A stretch of DNA of 64,000 nt from CAXXOK01 sp963675925 (GTDB lineage: Bacteria > Bacillota > Clostridia > Christensenellales > Aristaeellaceae): positions 372,001 to 436,000 of the forward strand of contig CAXXIB010000003.1 in the NCBI GenBank assembly GCA_963675925.2, given 5' to 3'. The notes under the pieces are model-generated. The model was not told where the DNA came from, searched no databases, and saw only the letters and a program-made list of their open reading frames with translations. Below, piece by piece: positions 10,301 through 16,953 of the stretch. Each line of letters begins with the position of its first letter. The stretch's first letter is position 1. A program made the translations under genes and the position numbers.

Positions 10301-10717
10301 TTCTGCAAGTGCATCAGGCTGCAGTCCACCCCGTTTCATATCGGCAATCAAGGCAGTCAGTTTTTGGGCAAAGCCTCTACGATTCACGGAACCCTGGTAA
10401 AACTTAAGCTCCTTTCCGCATTGCTGCAATGTAAAATGCACAGCCATCTGCTGTCCGGCAGCGGATAAGGGCGTGCGGTCATCCGCGCCCACTGCTTCGG
10501 TAACACGATGCCGTAAACGCGTTGGGGATATGACCTCTACAGAGAATAGTCCCGGAAGCTGCAACCGCGTGATAATCTCTCGCTCCGCTTGCAGGGTAAA
10601 CTGCTCAGGAACCAGCAATACGCATTCGTTCCCGGCATGGATGTGCTCTCCGATTGACTTGATGATTTGCGGCAAAAGGCGGTGCGGACGGGCTGTCATT
10701 ACACGGACATTCGACAT
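7385..10717 (-). CDS. addB: ATP-dependent helicase/nuclease subunit B (AddB/RexB type)
   Basis: Nuclease and inactive-helicase subunit of the AddAB/RexAB recombinational repair complex, which processes double-strand ends. I place the start at the ATG at 10717 (MSNVRVMTARPHR) because AAGGAGGAAT lies directly upstream; the frame is open further upstream but that stretch crosses the mnmE start. This gives 1110 residues. The C-terminal PD-(D/E)xK nuclease is visible as GRIDRID and VVDYKSG. The 4Fe-4S ligands are Cys755 (AACPFRHYV) and three cysteines in CDYCQYRAICGYD at about 1063-1073. The N-terminus, where B. subtilis AddB has a GxxGxGK(T/S) loop, reads MTARPHRLL and has no P-loop. No addA gene lies on either side, unlike the usual addBA pair. 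Confidence 0.9.
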   Translation of the reverse strand: MSNVRVMTARPHRLLPQIIKSIGEHIHAGNECVLLVPEQFTLQAEREIITRLQLPGLFSVEVISPTRLRHRVTEAVGADDRTPLSAAGQQMAVHFTLQQCGKELKFYQGSVNRRGFAQKLTALIADMKRGGLQPDALAEYAKAQPEGMEKEKLQDLAVIYTAYHQTLADKLEDSDDLNQFVTDHLAESEILAGKHILTFGFDAMSEPLIVLLCAMACCGESLTVGLICDTSNAADEALYLPVRQSIARFRAALEGFVISLRELPVENKPLTHAPAIRFLDDVVYAYPQYTLEEEQDSVYVSQFHSPFEEASFAARKVLQLQEQGVSLERIAVLYPDQNGYPFAVTAALTDSGLPFYTDDKLPALSHALVQYLLAALRCMANGYQTEDVLALLKSGYAGIAFDDACLLENYALEFGIRHSRWLQPFSMGEEETLARAEMLRKAVISPLMDVRAMLVQAKTTVQSLQAVMQLLTSANAYEKLKQEEAALLEANLLVRAGQNSQIWQAVLELMDQLLILSDGKRIPLNSIADRLESGFSAITLAALPPAANMLHAGILGHSLTGEVDYVFLLGMNDGILSRGSESLLTELERANAQEDTEMFLGLTEESRLAFARLDMKRAMTLPRKILFLSYAKTDPAGNALQPLDLVVDMEQQLFTVLPDATDEINTLPVSSRQALAELSDKLRILSGGESDSLPDLWRERLGRLLSSPATASQAFGLLQAAGFRVETLPLSLATAHMLFGDRALSVSRLEAYAACPFRHYVTYGLLPQERSEWEVTPIERGNFFHASLQRFAQIAANTPQFPNCTQEQVAAMAEDATAGLVDELITGPMGDGFRSQASLVQAKSIVNRACQAVTDHLASGAFTLESTEASFGFSGEDSFPPVVLKLPNGTELSLHGRIDRIDRYDTPDAVYRRVVDYKSGSYASLDASKLWHGLQLQLVLYMDAATRNRGDAKPAGAFYFHLINPLSKADEAQPETVDADIQKQLQMDGVALADIAILDAMDAGETKVSIPQAITTKGEIRKGAKVLDTAHLDALMTHSRTKAADFAQRMLSGDIDINPVKQGASQSCDYCQYRAICGYDPLARGAHSTEIRSMTMEELAQNLDPSDDGS

Positions 10718-10793
10718 GCAATTCCTCCTTTTGCTTTGTCTGTTCTCTATATGATATGATATCACAGAAAAGACGATTTGGGGAGTGACAGCA
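10718..10793. promoter_or_regulatory. Divergent promoter region between addB and mnmE
   Basis: A 76-nt gap between two head-to-head genes. On the plus strand, TTGCTT (10731-10736) and TATGAT (10755-10760) are 18 nt apart and could serve mnmE. The repeated ATATGATATGATATC stretch can supply a -10 on either strand. No strong minus-strand -35 was found. The addB ribosome site occupies its left end. Confidence 0.4.
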
Positions 10794-12146
10794 ATGACGG
10801 AAACCATAGCCGGAATCGCGACCGCACAGGGCGAAGGCGGCATTGCCATTGTCCGCATCAGCGGCGATAACGCCATTGCTGTTTTCTCCGGCATATTTCA
10901 TGCAAGCGGCCATAAGCCGCCCTTCCCCGACCATCTGCTGATGCACGGAACCATTGTTGATCAGCAGGGAGCAACGGTAGATGAGGCTATGGGTGTGGTG
11001 ATGGCCGCTCCCCACAGCTACACCAAAGAGGATGTTTGCGAGCTGCACATACACGGCGGTCATGCTGCTGCGTCGCTGGTGATGAAACTGCTGATTCAAC
11101 GCGGCGTTAGGCCATCCGAGCCCGGTGAATTTACACGCAGGGCCTTTATGAACGGACGGATTGATTTGGCGCAAGCCGAGGCCGTCATGGGCATCATCAG
11201 TGCCCGTTCTTCCGCAGCGCTGCGCAGCCAGGAAGCGCTGTTATCCGGCGGTGCGAGCCGCTTTATCCACGATGTGCAACAAGACCTGCTCCGCCTGATC
11301 GCGGGCGTAGAAGCGTATATTGATTACCCCGAAGAAGTCGGCGAAGACGAGGCGATGGTTTCGCTGTCCGCCGGATTGGATACGCTAATCAAAACCCTAT
11401 CAGCCGCGGCAGACGAGCGAGCCTCGCGTATTCTGCGTTCCGGGCTTCGCGTTGCATTATATGGCACCCCCAACACCGGGAAAAGCACACTGTTTAACAC
11501 CTTACTGTCCGAGGATCGCGCCATCGTAACCGACATTCCCGGCACCACGCGCGATGTACTGGAAGGAAGTTTCACCCTTCAAGGCTTCAATGTCATTTTG
11601 ATGGATACAGCGGGGCTGCGCGACAGTGAGGACGCTGTTGAGATCATCGGCGTGCAGCGCGCGCGGCAGGTAATTAAAAGTGCCGACGTTGCCCTTTTGC
11701 TGATTGATGCCGCCAGACCGCTGGGCGATGCTGAGCGCGATCTGCTTACACTGCAACTGCACTGCCCCTGTGCTGTGATTGCGACAAAGGAAGACAAACC
11801 GGCTGCTGTATCCATCCAGCAAATTCAAGCGCAGACAAAGCATTCCCCCGTTTTTTCTGTATCGGCACAAACCGGCAGCGGCATGCAGCAAGTCCTTGAT
11901 TATGTATCGCAGTTTCTAACCCAGCCACAGGAAGATACCCTCACACATCAGCGCCATATTGCATTGGCGCAGCAGACAGCCGCTAAGCTAACGCAAGCAG
12001 CGGACGCACTGAAAAGCGGCACGCAGCTGGATCTGATTGCCGTTGATTTACGCGAGGCGTTATGGCTGCTTGGCCGCATTACCGGCGAAAGCGTGGACGA
12101 TCAGCTGCTGGACGAAATCTTTTCCTCGTTTTGCGTAGGCAAATGA
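10794..12146 (+). CDS. mnmE: tRNA uridine-5-carboxymethylaminomethyl(34) synthesis GTPase MnmE
   Basis: GTPase that, with MnmG, installs the cmnm5 group on wobble U34 of tRNAs. The ATG at 10794 is chosen over an in-frame GTG at 10785 because the GGGAG ribosome site is correctly spaced (8 nt) only for the ATG. 450 residues: N-terminal formyl-THF-binding domain (1-120), helical domain, inserted G domain with P-loop GTPNTGKST (224-232) and DTAGLR (271-276), and the C-terminal FCVGK containing the conserved Cys. The G4 box reads TKED (331-334) rather than NKxD. mnmE usually follows jag near oriC with mnmG after it; here it stands alone between addB and an exonuclease gene. Confidence 0.96.
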   Translation: MTETIAGIATAQGEGGIAIVRISGDNAIAVFSGIFHASGHKPPFPDHLLMHGTIVDQQGATVDEAMGVVMAAPHSYTKEDVCELHIHGGHAAASLVMKLLIQRGVRPSEPGEFTRRAFMNGRIDLAQAEAVMGIISARSSAALRSQEALLSGGASRFIHDVQQDLLRLIAGVEAYIDYPEEVGEDEAMVSLSAGLDTLIKTLSAAADERASRILRSGLRVALYGTPNTGKSTLFNTLLSEDRAIVTDIPGTTRDVLEGSFTLQGFNVILMDTAGLRDSEDAVEIIGVQRARQVIKSADVALLLIDAARPLGDAERDLLTLQLHCPCAVIATKEDKPAAVSIQQIQAQTKHSPVFSVSAQTGSGMQQVLDYVSQFLTQPQEDTLTHQRHIALAQQTAAKLTQAADALKSGTQLDLIAVDLREALWLLGRITGESVDDQLLDEIFSSFCVGK

Positions 12147-12170
12147 ACCTGTAACAGTCTGCCGCACGCA

Positions 12171-12199
12171 TTGTTGACACATACGAAATATGCTATGAT
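12171..12199 (+). promoter_or_regulatory. Probable promoter for the exoDNase III-mltG gene group
   Basis: An extended -10 (TGCTATGAT, with TATGAT at 12194-12199) lies 17 nt after TTGTTG (12171-12176). A better -35 match, TTGACA at 12174-12179, is only 14 nt away. Located just upstream of the ribosome site at about 12212. Confidence 0.5.
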
Positions 12200-12222
12200 A
12201 TGTATGCTATAGGAGGGTTACA

Positions 12223-12981
12223 ATGAAGTTTGTATCTTGGAATGTAAACGGCTTACGGGCCTGTGTAAAAAAAGGGTTTATAGAATACTTCGATACCAAA
12301 GATGCCGATTTCTTCTGCGTGCAAGAAACTAAATTGCAGCCTGATCAAATCGACTTGAATCCGGAAGGCTATCATGTCTACTGGAACAGCGCCGTAAAAA
12401 AAGGCTATTCCGGTACGGCGATTTTCACCAAGCACGAGCCGCTAAGCGTCGTGTTTGGCATCGGTATTGAAGAGCACGATCAGGAAGGTCGTGTCATCAC
12501 GCTGGAATACCCCGCGTTTTATATGGTCACGGTCTACACGCCAAACAGCCAGAACGAGCTGAAACGGCTGGATTACCGCATGACCTGGGAAGATGCGTTT
12601 CGCGATTACCTGAAGGCACTGGATGAAAAGAAGCCTGTCATCGTCTGTGGCGATCTGAACGTAGCGCATCAAGAAATTGACTTGAAGAACCCGAAAACCA
12701 ATACGCAAAATGCCGGTTTCACCCCGCAGGAACGCGAAAAGATGACCGTGCTGTTATCTAGCGGGTTTGTCGATACCTTCCGTCTGTTATATCCCGATGC
12801 GGTTGACCGGTATTCCTGGTGGTCCTACCGTATGGCGGCACGGGACCGGAATGTTGGCTGGCGCATTGACTACTTCCTGATCAGCAAGCGACTTGCCGAC
12901 AAGGTATTGGTTGCCGATATTGAAGACCAGGTATTGGGCAGCGACCATTGCCCCGTGACCCTTGAACTCGACTTTTCCTAA
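12223..12981 (+). CDS. xth: Exodeoxyribonuclease III / AP endonuclease
   Basis: Mg2+-dependent AP endonuclease and 3'-5' exonuclease of base-excision repair (ExoA/XthA family, endonuclease-exonuclease-phosphatase fold). 252 residues, normal length. Visible motifs: SWNVNGLRA at the N-terminus, QETKLQ (catalytic Glu), the GDLNVAH motif, and GSDHCPVTLEL at the C-terminus with the catalytic Asp-His. AGGAGG precedes the ATG. The following phosphodiesterase gene begins 12 nt later, so the two are co-transcribed. Confidence 0.95.
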   Translation: MKFVSWNVNGLRACVKKGFIEYFDTKDADFFCVQETKLQPDQIDLNPEGYHVYWNSAVKKGYSGTAIFTKHEPLSVVFGIGIEEHDQEGRVITLEYPAFYMVTVYTPNSQNELKRLDYRMTWEDAFRDYLKALDEKKPVIVCGDLNVAHQEIDLKNPKTNTQNAGFTPQEREKMTVLLSSGFVDTFRLLYPDAVDRYSWWSYRMAARDRNVGWRIDYFLISKRLADKVLVADIEDQVLGSDHCPVTLELDFS

Positions 12982-12993
12982 GGAGGAAATTTG

Positions 12994-13545
12994 ATGAAGT
13001 TTTTATTTGCCAGCGATATGCACGGCTCGTTTGCCGCCTGCAAGGATATTCTCGGTCGCTTCGAATCAGAGAAAGCCGACAGACTGATTCTGCTTGGCGA
13101 TCTTTTATACCACGGCCCCCGGAACCCCCTGCCGGAAACGTATGATCCGATGGCGGTATCCGAAGCGCTGAACAAGTTTGCAGTTAAACCCCTGGCCGTA
13201 CGCGGCAACTGCGATTCCGAGGTTGACCAGATGGTGCTCAGCTTCCCCATGATGGCAGACTATACGCTACTGCCGCTGCGCTCAGGGCGCATGGCATTCA
13301 TTACGCACGGTCATCTGTATAACATCCACCATATGCCCAATCTTTCCCCCGGCGATCTTATCATTCACGGGCATACGCACATTCATACGGTGGAAGACCA
13401 CGCCGGTGTGACCTACATCAACCCCGGTTCGTCTGCACTTCCTCACGAAGGTCAGCCCAAAAGCTATATGATGCTGGACTGGGATACAAGTCTATTTGAA
13501 ATCAAGGCGTTTGACGGCTCGGTACTCCGAACCTTCCAAGCCTGA
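12994..13545 (+). CDS. YfcE-family metallophosphoesterase
   Basis: Calcineurin-like phosphodiesterase of the YfcE/MJ0936 type, cytoplasmic, natural substrate uncertain. 183 residues from the ATG at 12994, spaced 7 nt from AGGAGG (an in-frame TTG three bases earlier is worse placed). Metal-binding motifs in order: ASDMHGS (D-x-H), LLGDLLYHGPRN (GDxxxHGP), RGNCDSE (GNCD), THGHLY, and HGHTHIH. The family hydrolyses model phosphodiesters in vitro. The neighbouring exonuclease and YlbF genes do not reveal a pathway. Confidence 0.9.
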   Translation: MKFLFASDMHGSFAACKDILGRFESEKADRLILLGDLLYHGPRNPLPETYDPMAVSEALNKFAVKPLAVRGNCDSEVDQMVLSFPMMADYTLLPLRSGRMAFITHGHLYNIHHMPNLSPGDLIIHGHTHIHTVEDHAGVTYINPGSSALPHEGQPKSYMMLDWDTSLFEIKAFDGSVLRTFQA

Positions 13546-13560
13546 TACGGAGGCATGCCG

Positions 13561-13917
13561 ATGGCTAGCTATGATATACAAACTGCGTCAAAGACGCTGG
13601 CGGACGCCATTCGAAATAGCGAAGAGTATTCCGCATATAAACAGATCAAAGACGATGTGATGGCCGATGCCACCAACCAAACGCTGATTCAGGAGTACAC
13701 GCGCTTGCAAACCAAGCTGCAAATGGCTGCTGTTACCGGAGCGGATTCAACCAGCGATGATGTACAGCGTTTTCAGCAGCTTTCGGCGTTGCTGATGATG
13801 AACGCAAGCGTTTCGCAGTATTTTGTAGCCCAGCTTCGCCTGCAGCAAATGCTAAGCGAGGTCTTTCAAACTATAACGCAAGCTGCCGAAATTGATATTA
13901 ACCTTCCCGGTATGTAG
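13561..13917 (+). CDS. YlbF/YmcA-family protein
   Basis: Small helical protein of the Com_YlbF family (PF06133). In B. subtilis, YlbF and YmcA form a complex with YaaT that influences RNase Y-dependent mRNA processing, competence and sporulation. 118 residues from the ATG at 13561, which is 7 nt after GGAGG; an ATG at 13555 is too close. The sequence is almost all helix-forming, without Cys, so the Fe-S clusters known from the B. subtilis complex would not be ligated by this subunit. Function here is inferred from the family only. Confidence 0.75.
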   Translation: MASYDIQTASKTLADAIRNSEEYSAYKQIKDDVMADATNQTLIQEYTRLQTKLQMAAVTGADSTSDDVQRFQQLSALLMMNASVSQYFVAQLRLQQMLSEVFQTITQAAEIDINLPGM

Positions 13918-13925
13918 GAGGATGC

Positions 13926-15131
13926 ATGGCACGCCATACCGATCCTTATCAGTCCTATGAAGAAGAACCAATCCAAGAGGAACGCCAATATGGTTTTTAT
14001 TGGTATGCCTCGCTTTGGCGTGTTCTTCGGTCGGTACTCATCATTATCGCAGCGCTGGTGCTGGTGTTTGGCTTATTAACGGGACTCTATAATACCATCA
14101 ACGATAATTACTTTAGCGCAGTCGACCCGCTAAATGACGCCGGGGTTCCCTTCTCCATTGCCAGCGGACAAAGCCTGACGCGCGTGGCCGATAACCTTGA
14201 AAAACAGGGCTTAATTCATAATCGCACTGTATTTAAGTATTACTGCGATTTTGTCGGCTTTGGTCAAAAGATACAGGCTGGCGATTATATAATCAAGAAA
14301 AACATGAATGTGTTTGAGATCGCAGAGTTGCTGACAACAGGCGACGGGAAACCGCTGACCATGAGGATCACAATTATTCCGGGCTGGACGATTGACGACA
14401 TTGCGCAGATGCTAAAAGAGGAAGGCGTATTTGAAGATACATCTACATTCCTTTCGCTATGCAAGTCCGGCGATGGGCTTTCGGATTACTATTTCATACG
14501 GGAAGAACTGACAACCGCCCGCGTTGAGCAGCGCAAGTATCTGCTGGAGGGTTATCTGGCCCCCAATACCTATGAAATCTACACCGATACCACCCCGACC
14601 GCTCTGCTGAAAAAGCTTCTGGATCAAACCGATGTCGTGTTTGACTATGCGTGGCAGCAGCGCGCTGCAGAAATTGGCATGACCATGGATCAGGTGCTTA
14701 CGCTGGCATCCATGATCGAGCGGGAAGCTAAGACCGAGGATTTTGCCCGTGTGTCGGCCATATTCCATAACCGCCTGAAAAAAGGCATGACGCTTGGCAG
14801 CGATGTAACCGTGAACTATCTAACAGGCGAAAGCCGCTTGGTCCTGACAACCAGCGAACTTGCCATAGACTCCCCTTACAATACCTATATCAACAAAGGT
14901 CTTCCGCTTGGCCCGATCTGCAATCCCTCGCCCGATGCTATACGCGCCGCATTATATCCTGATGCCGTGTTTGTCGCCGAGCAGTACCTGTACTTCTGTG
15001 CCAAAGACCCCAACTCCGGAGAACTGGCATTTTCCAAAACATTGGAAGAACACAACGCTGCCGTTGCGATCTACCGTCCGCTGTGGGAAGCGTATGATCA
15101 GGAACAGGCACAAGAGCAAACGCAAAATTAG
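13926..15131 (+). CDS. mltG: Endolytic peptidoglycan transglycosylase MltG (YceG-like)
   Basis: Membrane-bound lytic transglycosylase that cleaves nascent glycan strands and is thought to terminate their elongation. 401 residues. Cytoplasmic N-terminus rich in Glu/Gln, one TM helix at about 34-55, then a LysM-like segment and the YceG catalytic domain. Glu265 in ASMIEREA corresponds to the catalytic Glu of E. coli MltG, and the partner motif FHNRLKKGMTLGSD follows. The TAGGAGG site lies only 4 nt before the ATG, and the YlbF-family stop codon is embedded in it, so translation is probably coupled. A bidirectional terminator follows. Confidence 0.94.
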   Translation: MARHTDPYQSYEEEPIQEERQYGFYWYASLWRVLRSVLIIIAALVLVFGLLTGLYNTINDNYFSAVDPLNDAGVPFSIASGQSLTRVADNLEKQGLIHNRTVFKYYCDFVGFGQKIQAGDYIIKKNMNVFEIAELLTTGDGKPLTMRITIIPGWTIDDIAQMLKEEGVFEDTSTFLSLCKSGDGLSDYYFIREELTTARVEQRKYLLEGYLAPNTYEIYTDTTPTALLKKLLDQTDVVFDYAWQQRAAEIGMTMDQVLTLASMIEREAKTEDFARVSAIFHNRLKKGMTLGSDVTVNYLTGESRLVLTTSELAIDSPYNTYINKGLPLGPICNPSPDAIRAALYPDAVFVAEQYLYFCAKDPNSGELAFSKTLEEHNAAVAIYRPLWEAYDQEQAQEQTQN

Positions 15132-15138
15132 TCAACTC

Positions 15139-15175
15139 AAAAACTGCCGCATCACTGATGCGGCAGTTTTTGTTT
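15139..15175. terminator. Bidirectional intrinsic terminator between mltG and pyrG
   Basis: A 14-bp stem (AAAAACTGCCGCAT, 5-nt loop, ATGCGGCAGTTTTT) between two convergent genes, with A and T tracts on its two sides so it can serve both strands. Confidence 0.88.
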
Positions 15176-15179
15176 GCGT

Positions 15180-16787
15180 TTATTTATTCTTTTCTTGTAC
15201 AGCAGCGGCGATAAAATCGCGGAACAACGGATGCGGCCGGTTGGGACGGCTTTTTAATTCCGGGTGGAATTGTACGCCGACAAAGAACGGATGCTCCGGA
15301 ATTTCCACAATTTCGACCAAATCGCGTTCCGGATTGCGACCGGCCATGATCATCCCGGATACGATAAACCGATCGGTATACTCGTTATTAAACTCATAGC
15401 GATGGCGGTGGCGCTCCCAAATGTCGCTCTGGTTATAGGCTTTTTCGCTTTTGGAGCCGGGTGCGAGCACGCAATGGTATTTACCAAGGCGCATGGTGCC
15501 GCCGAGGTTTTCCAGATCCTGGCCGGCCATCAAATCGATCACAGGATAGGTGGTGTGCGGCTCCATTTCCGTTGTATGGGCGTCGCGCATTTCCAGCACA
15601 TGGCGGGCAAATTCAATCACTGCCATTTGCATGCCCAGGCACAGGCCCAGGAACGGAATATTGTTTTCACGCACGTATTGTATCGCGTTCATTTTGCCTT
15701 CTAAGCCGCGGGAACCGAACCCGCCGGGCACGACAATGCCGTTAACACCCGACAGCTTTTCTTCAACGTTTTCCGGCGTGATGGATTCAGCGGATATCCA
15801 GTTGATTTTCGCTTTCACGCCGTTGTAAATGCCGCCGTGGGTCAGCGCTTCCACAACGCTTAAGTAGGCATCCGGCAGCTCGACATATTTACCGACCAGT
15901 CCGATGGTGACATCATCTTCACTAGCGATGTGGCGGTCCACCATGCTGCGCCATTCGGTTAAATCAGCATCCCCGCATTCAAGCCCGAGGAGCTTCACAA
16001 CCTGTATATCCAGACCTTCTTCGTGCAGCATCAGCGGTACTGCGTATAGCGAGCTTGCATTCAGATTCTGGAATACGCGTTCCACGGGCAGGTTACAAAA
16101 CATGCTGATCTTTTCGCGGACTTCGTACGGCAACTCGTGATCGCTGCGGCACACCAAAATATCGGGTGAAATGCCGATGCCCGATAGCTCTTTTACGCTG
16201 TGCTGGGTGGGCTTGGTTTTCAGCTCACCCGCAGCGTTCAGATACGGAATCAGCGTAACATGCAGGTACAGGCAGTTTTCTCTGCCGACTTCTGCGCGCA
16301 TTTGGCGGACTGCTTCAATAAACGGTAGGCTTTCGATATCGCCCACCGTTCCGCCGATTTCTGTAATCACGACGTCCGGCGCAGCTTCGGTGCGGCTGAC
16401 GGCAATGATATTTCTCTTAATTTCGTTGGTAATGTGCGGGATGACCTGGATGGTCGCTCCCAGATATTCGCCTTTGCGTTCGCGGTCGATTACGGTTTTA
16501 TACACGCGTCCGCTGGTTACGTTGCTGGCTTGTGTCAGGCTTTCGTCGATAAAGCGTTCGTAGTGTCCAAGGTCGAGATCGGTTTCTGCGCCGTCGTCGG
16601 TCACAAACACCTCACCATGCTGGTAAGGGTTCATTGTACCGGGATCCACATTCAGATAGGGGTCAAATTTCTGGATGGAAACCCGCAGGCCCCGTGCTTT
16701 GAGCAACCTCCCAAGCGACGCTGCCGTAATTCCTTTTCCCAGCGATGATACTACCCCGCCGGTGACAAAGATAAATTTCGTATCCAT
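15180..16787 (-). CDS. pyrG: CTP synthase
   Basis: Makes CTP from UTP, ATP and glutamine, the last step of de novo pyrimidine nucleotide synthesis. 535 residues. N-terminal amidoligase domain starts KFIFVTGGVVSSLGKGITAASLG (P-loop region). The C-terminal class I glutamine amidotransferase contains GLCLGMQ with the nucleophile Cys, and GVQFHPELKSRP with the catalytic His-Glu. Single gene with its own promoter. The leader is about 30-35 nt and too short for the terminator-based reiterative attenuation known in B. subtilis pyrG. Confidence 0.97.
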   Translation of the reverse strand: MDTKFIFVTGGVVSSLGKGITAASLGRLLKARGLRVSIQKFDPYLNVDPGTMNPYQHGEVFVTDDGAETDLDLGHYERFIDESLTQASNVTSGRVYKTVIDRERKGEYLGATIQVIPHITNEIKRNIIAVSRTEAAPDVVITEIGGTVGDIESLPFIEAVRQMRAEVGRENCLYLHVTLIPYLNAAGELKTKPTQHSVKELSGIGISPDILVCRSDHELPYEVREKISMFCNLPVERVFQNLNASSLYAVPLMLHEEGLDIQVVKLLGLECGDADLTEWRSMVDRHIASEDDVTIGLVGKYVELPDAYLSVVEALTHGGIYNGVKAKINWISAESITPENVEEKLSGVNGIVVPGGFGSRGLEGKMNAIQYVRENNIPFLGLCLGMQMAVIEFARHVLEMRDAHTTEMEPHTTYPVIDLMAGQDLENLGGTMRLGKYHCVLAPGSKSEKAYNQSDIWERHRHRYEFNNEYTDRFIVSGMIMAGRNPERDLVEIVEIPEHPFFVGVQFHPELKSRPNRPHPLFRDFIAAAVQEKNK

Positions 16788-16826
16788 ACCTTTCTGCCCC
16801 CTCCGATCTCAAAAATAACAAGCATT

Positions 16827-16856
16827 ATTCTAGCAGTTGAGGTATCGGTTCGTCAA
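16827..16856 (-). promoter_or_regulatory. pyrG promoter
   Basis: Minus strand: TTGACG (16851-16856), 18-nt spacer, TAGAAT (16827-16832) preceded by TGC (extended -10). It overlaps the start of the region upstream of the divergent esterase gene. Confidence 0.72.
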
Positions 16857-16914
16857 TAGCACAAGATATATTCATCGAACCAAATTTTACAATCTGTTAA
16901 TCTCTGTGTTTCTG

Positions 16915-16923
16915 CATTATAAT
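16915..16923 (+). promoter_or_regulatory. Candidate -10 for the SASA-family esterase gene
   Basis: Perfect TATAAT at 16918-16923, 30 nt before the GTG start. No convincing -35 at 16-18 nt upstream, which may mean an activator is needed. The intergenic region 16788-16953 holds only this and the pyrG promoter. Confidence 0.5.
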
Positions 16924-16953
16924 AGACACAGAAAAGCAGTGGAGGATATCATC

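Noticed and set aside
10718..10894. N-terminal extension of addB by 59 codons
   Set aside because: It would overlap mnmE coding sequence head-to-head; a strong AAGGAGG site sits right before the internal ATG at 10717.
16847..16881. GGTTCG ... CGAACC inverted repeat between pyrG and the esterase gene
   Set aside because: Only 6-bp arms with a 23-nt centre, overlapping the pyrG -35; too weak to call an operator.
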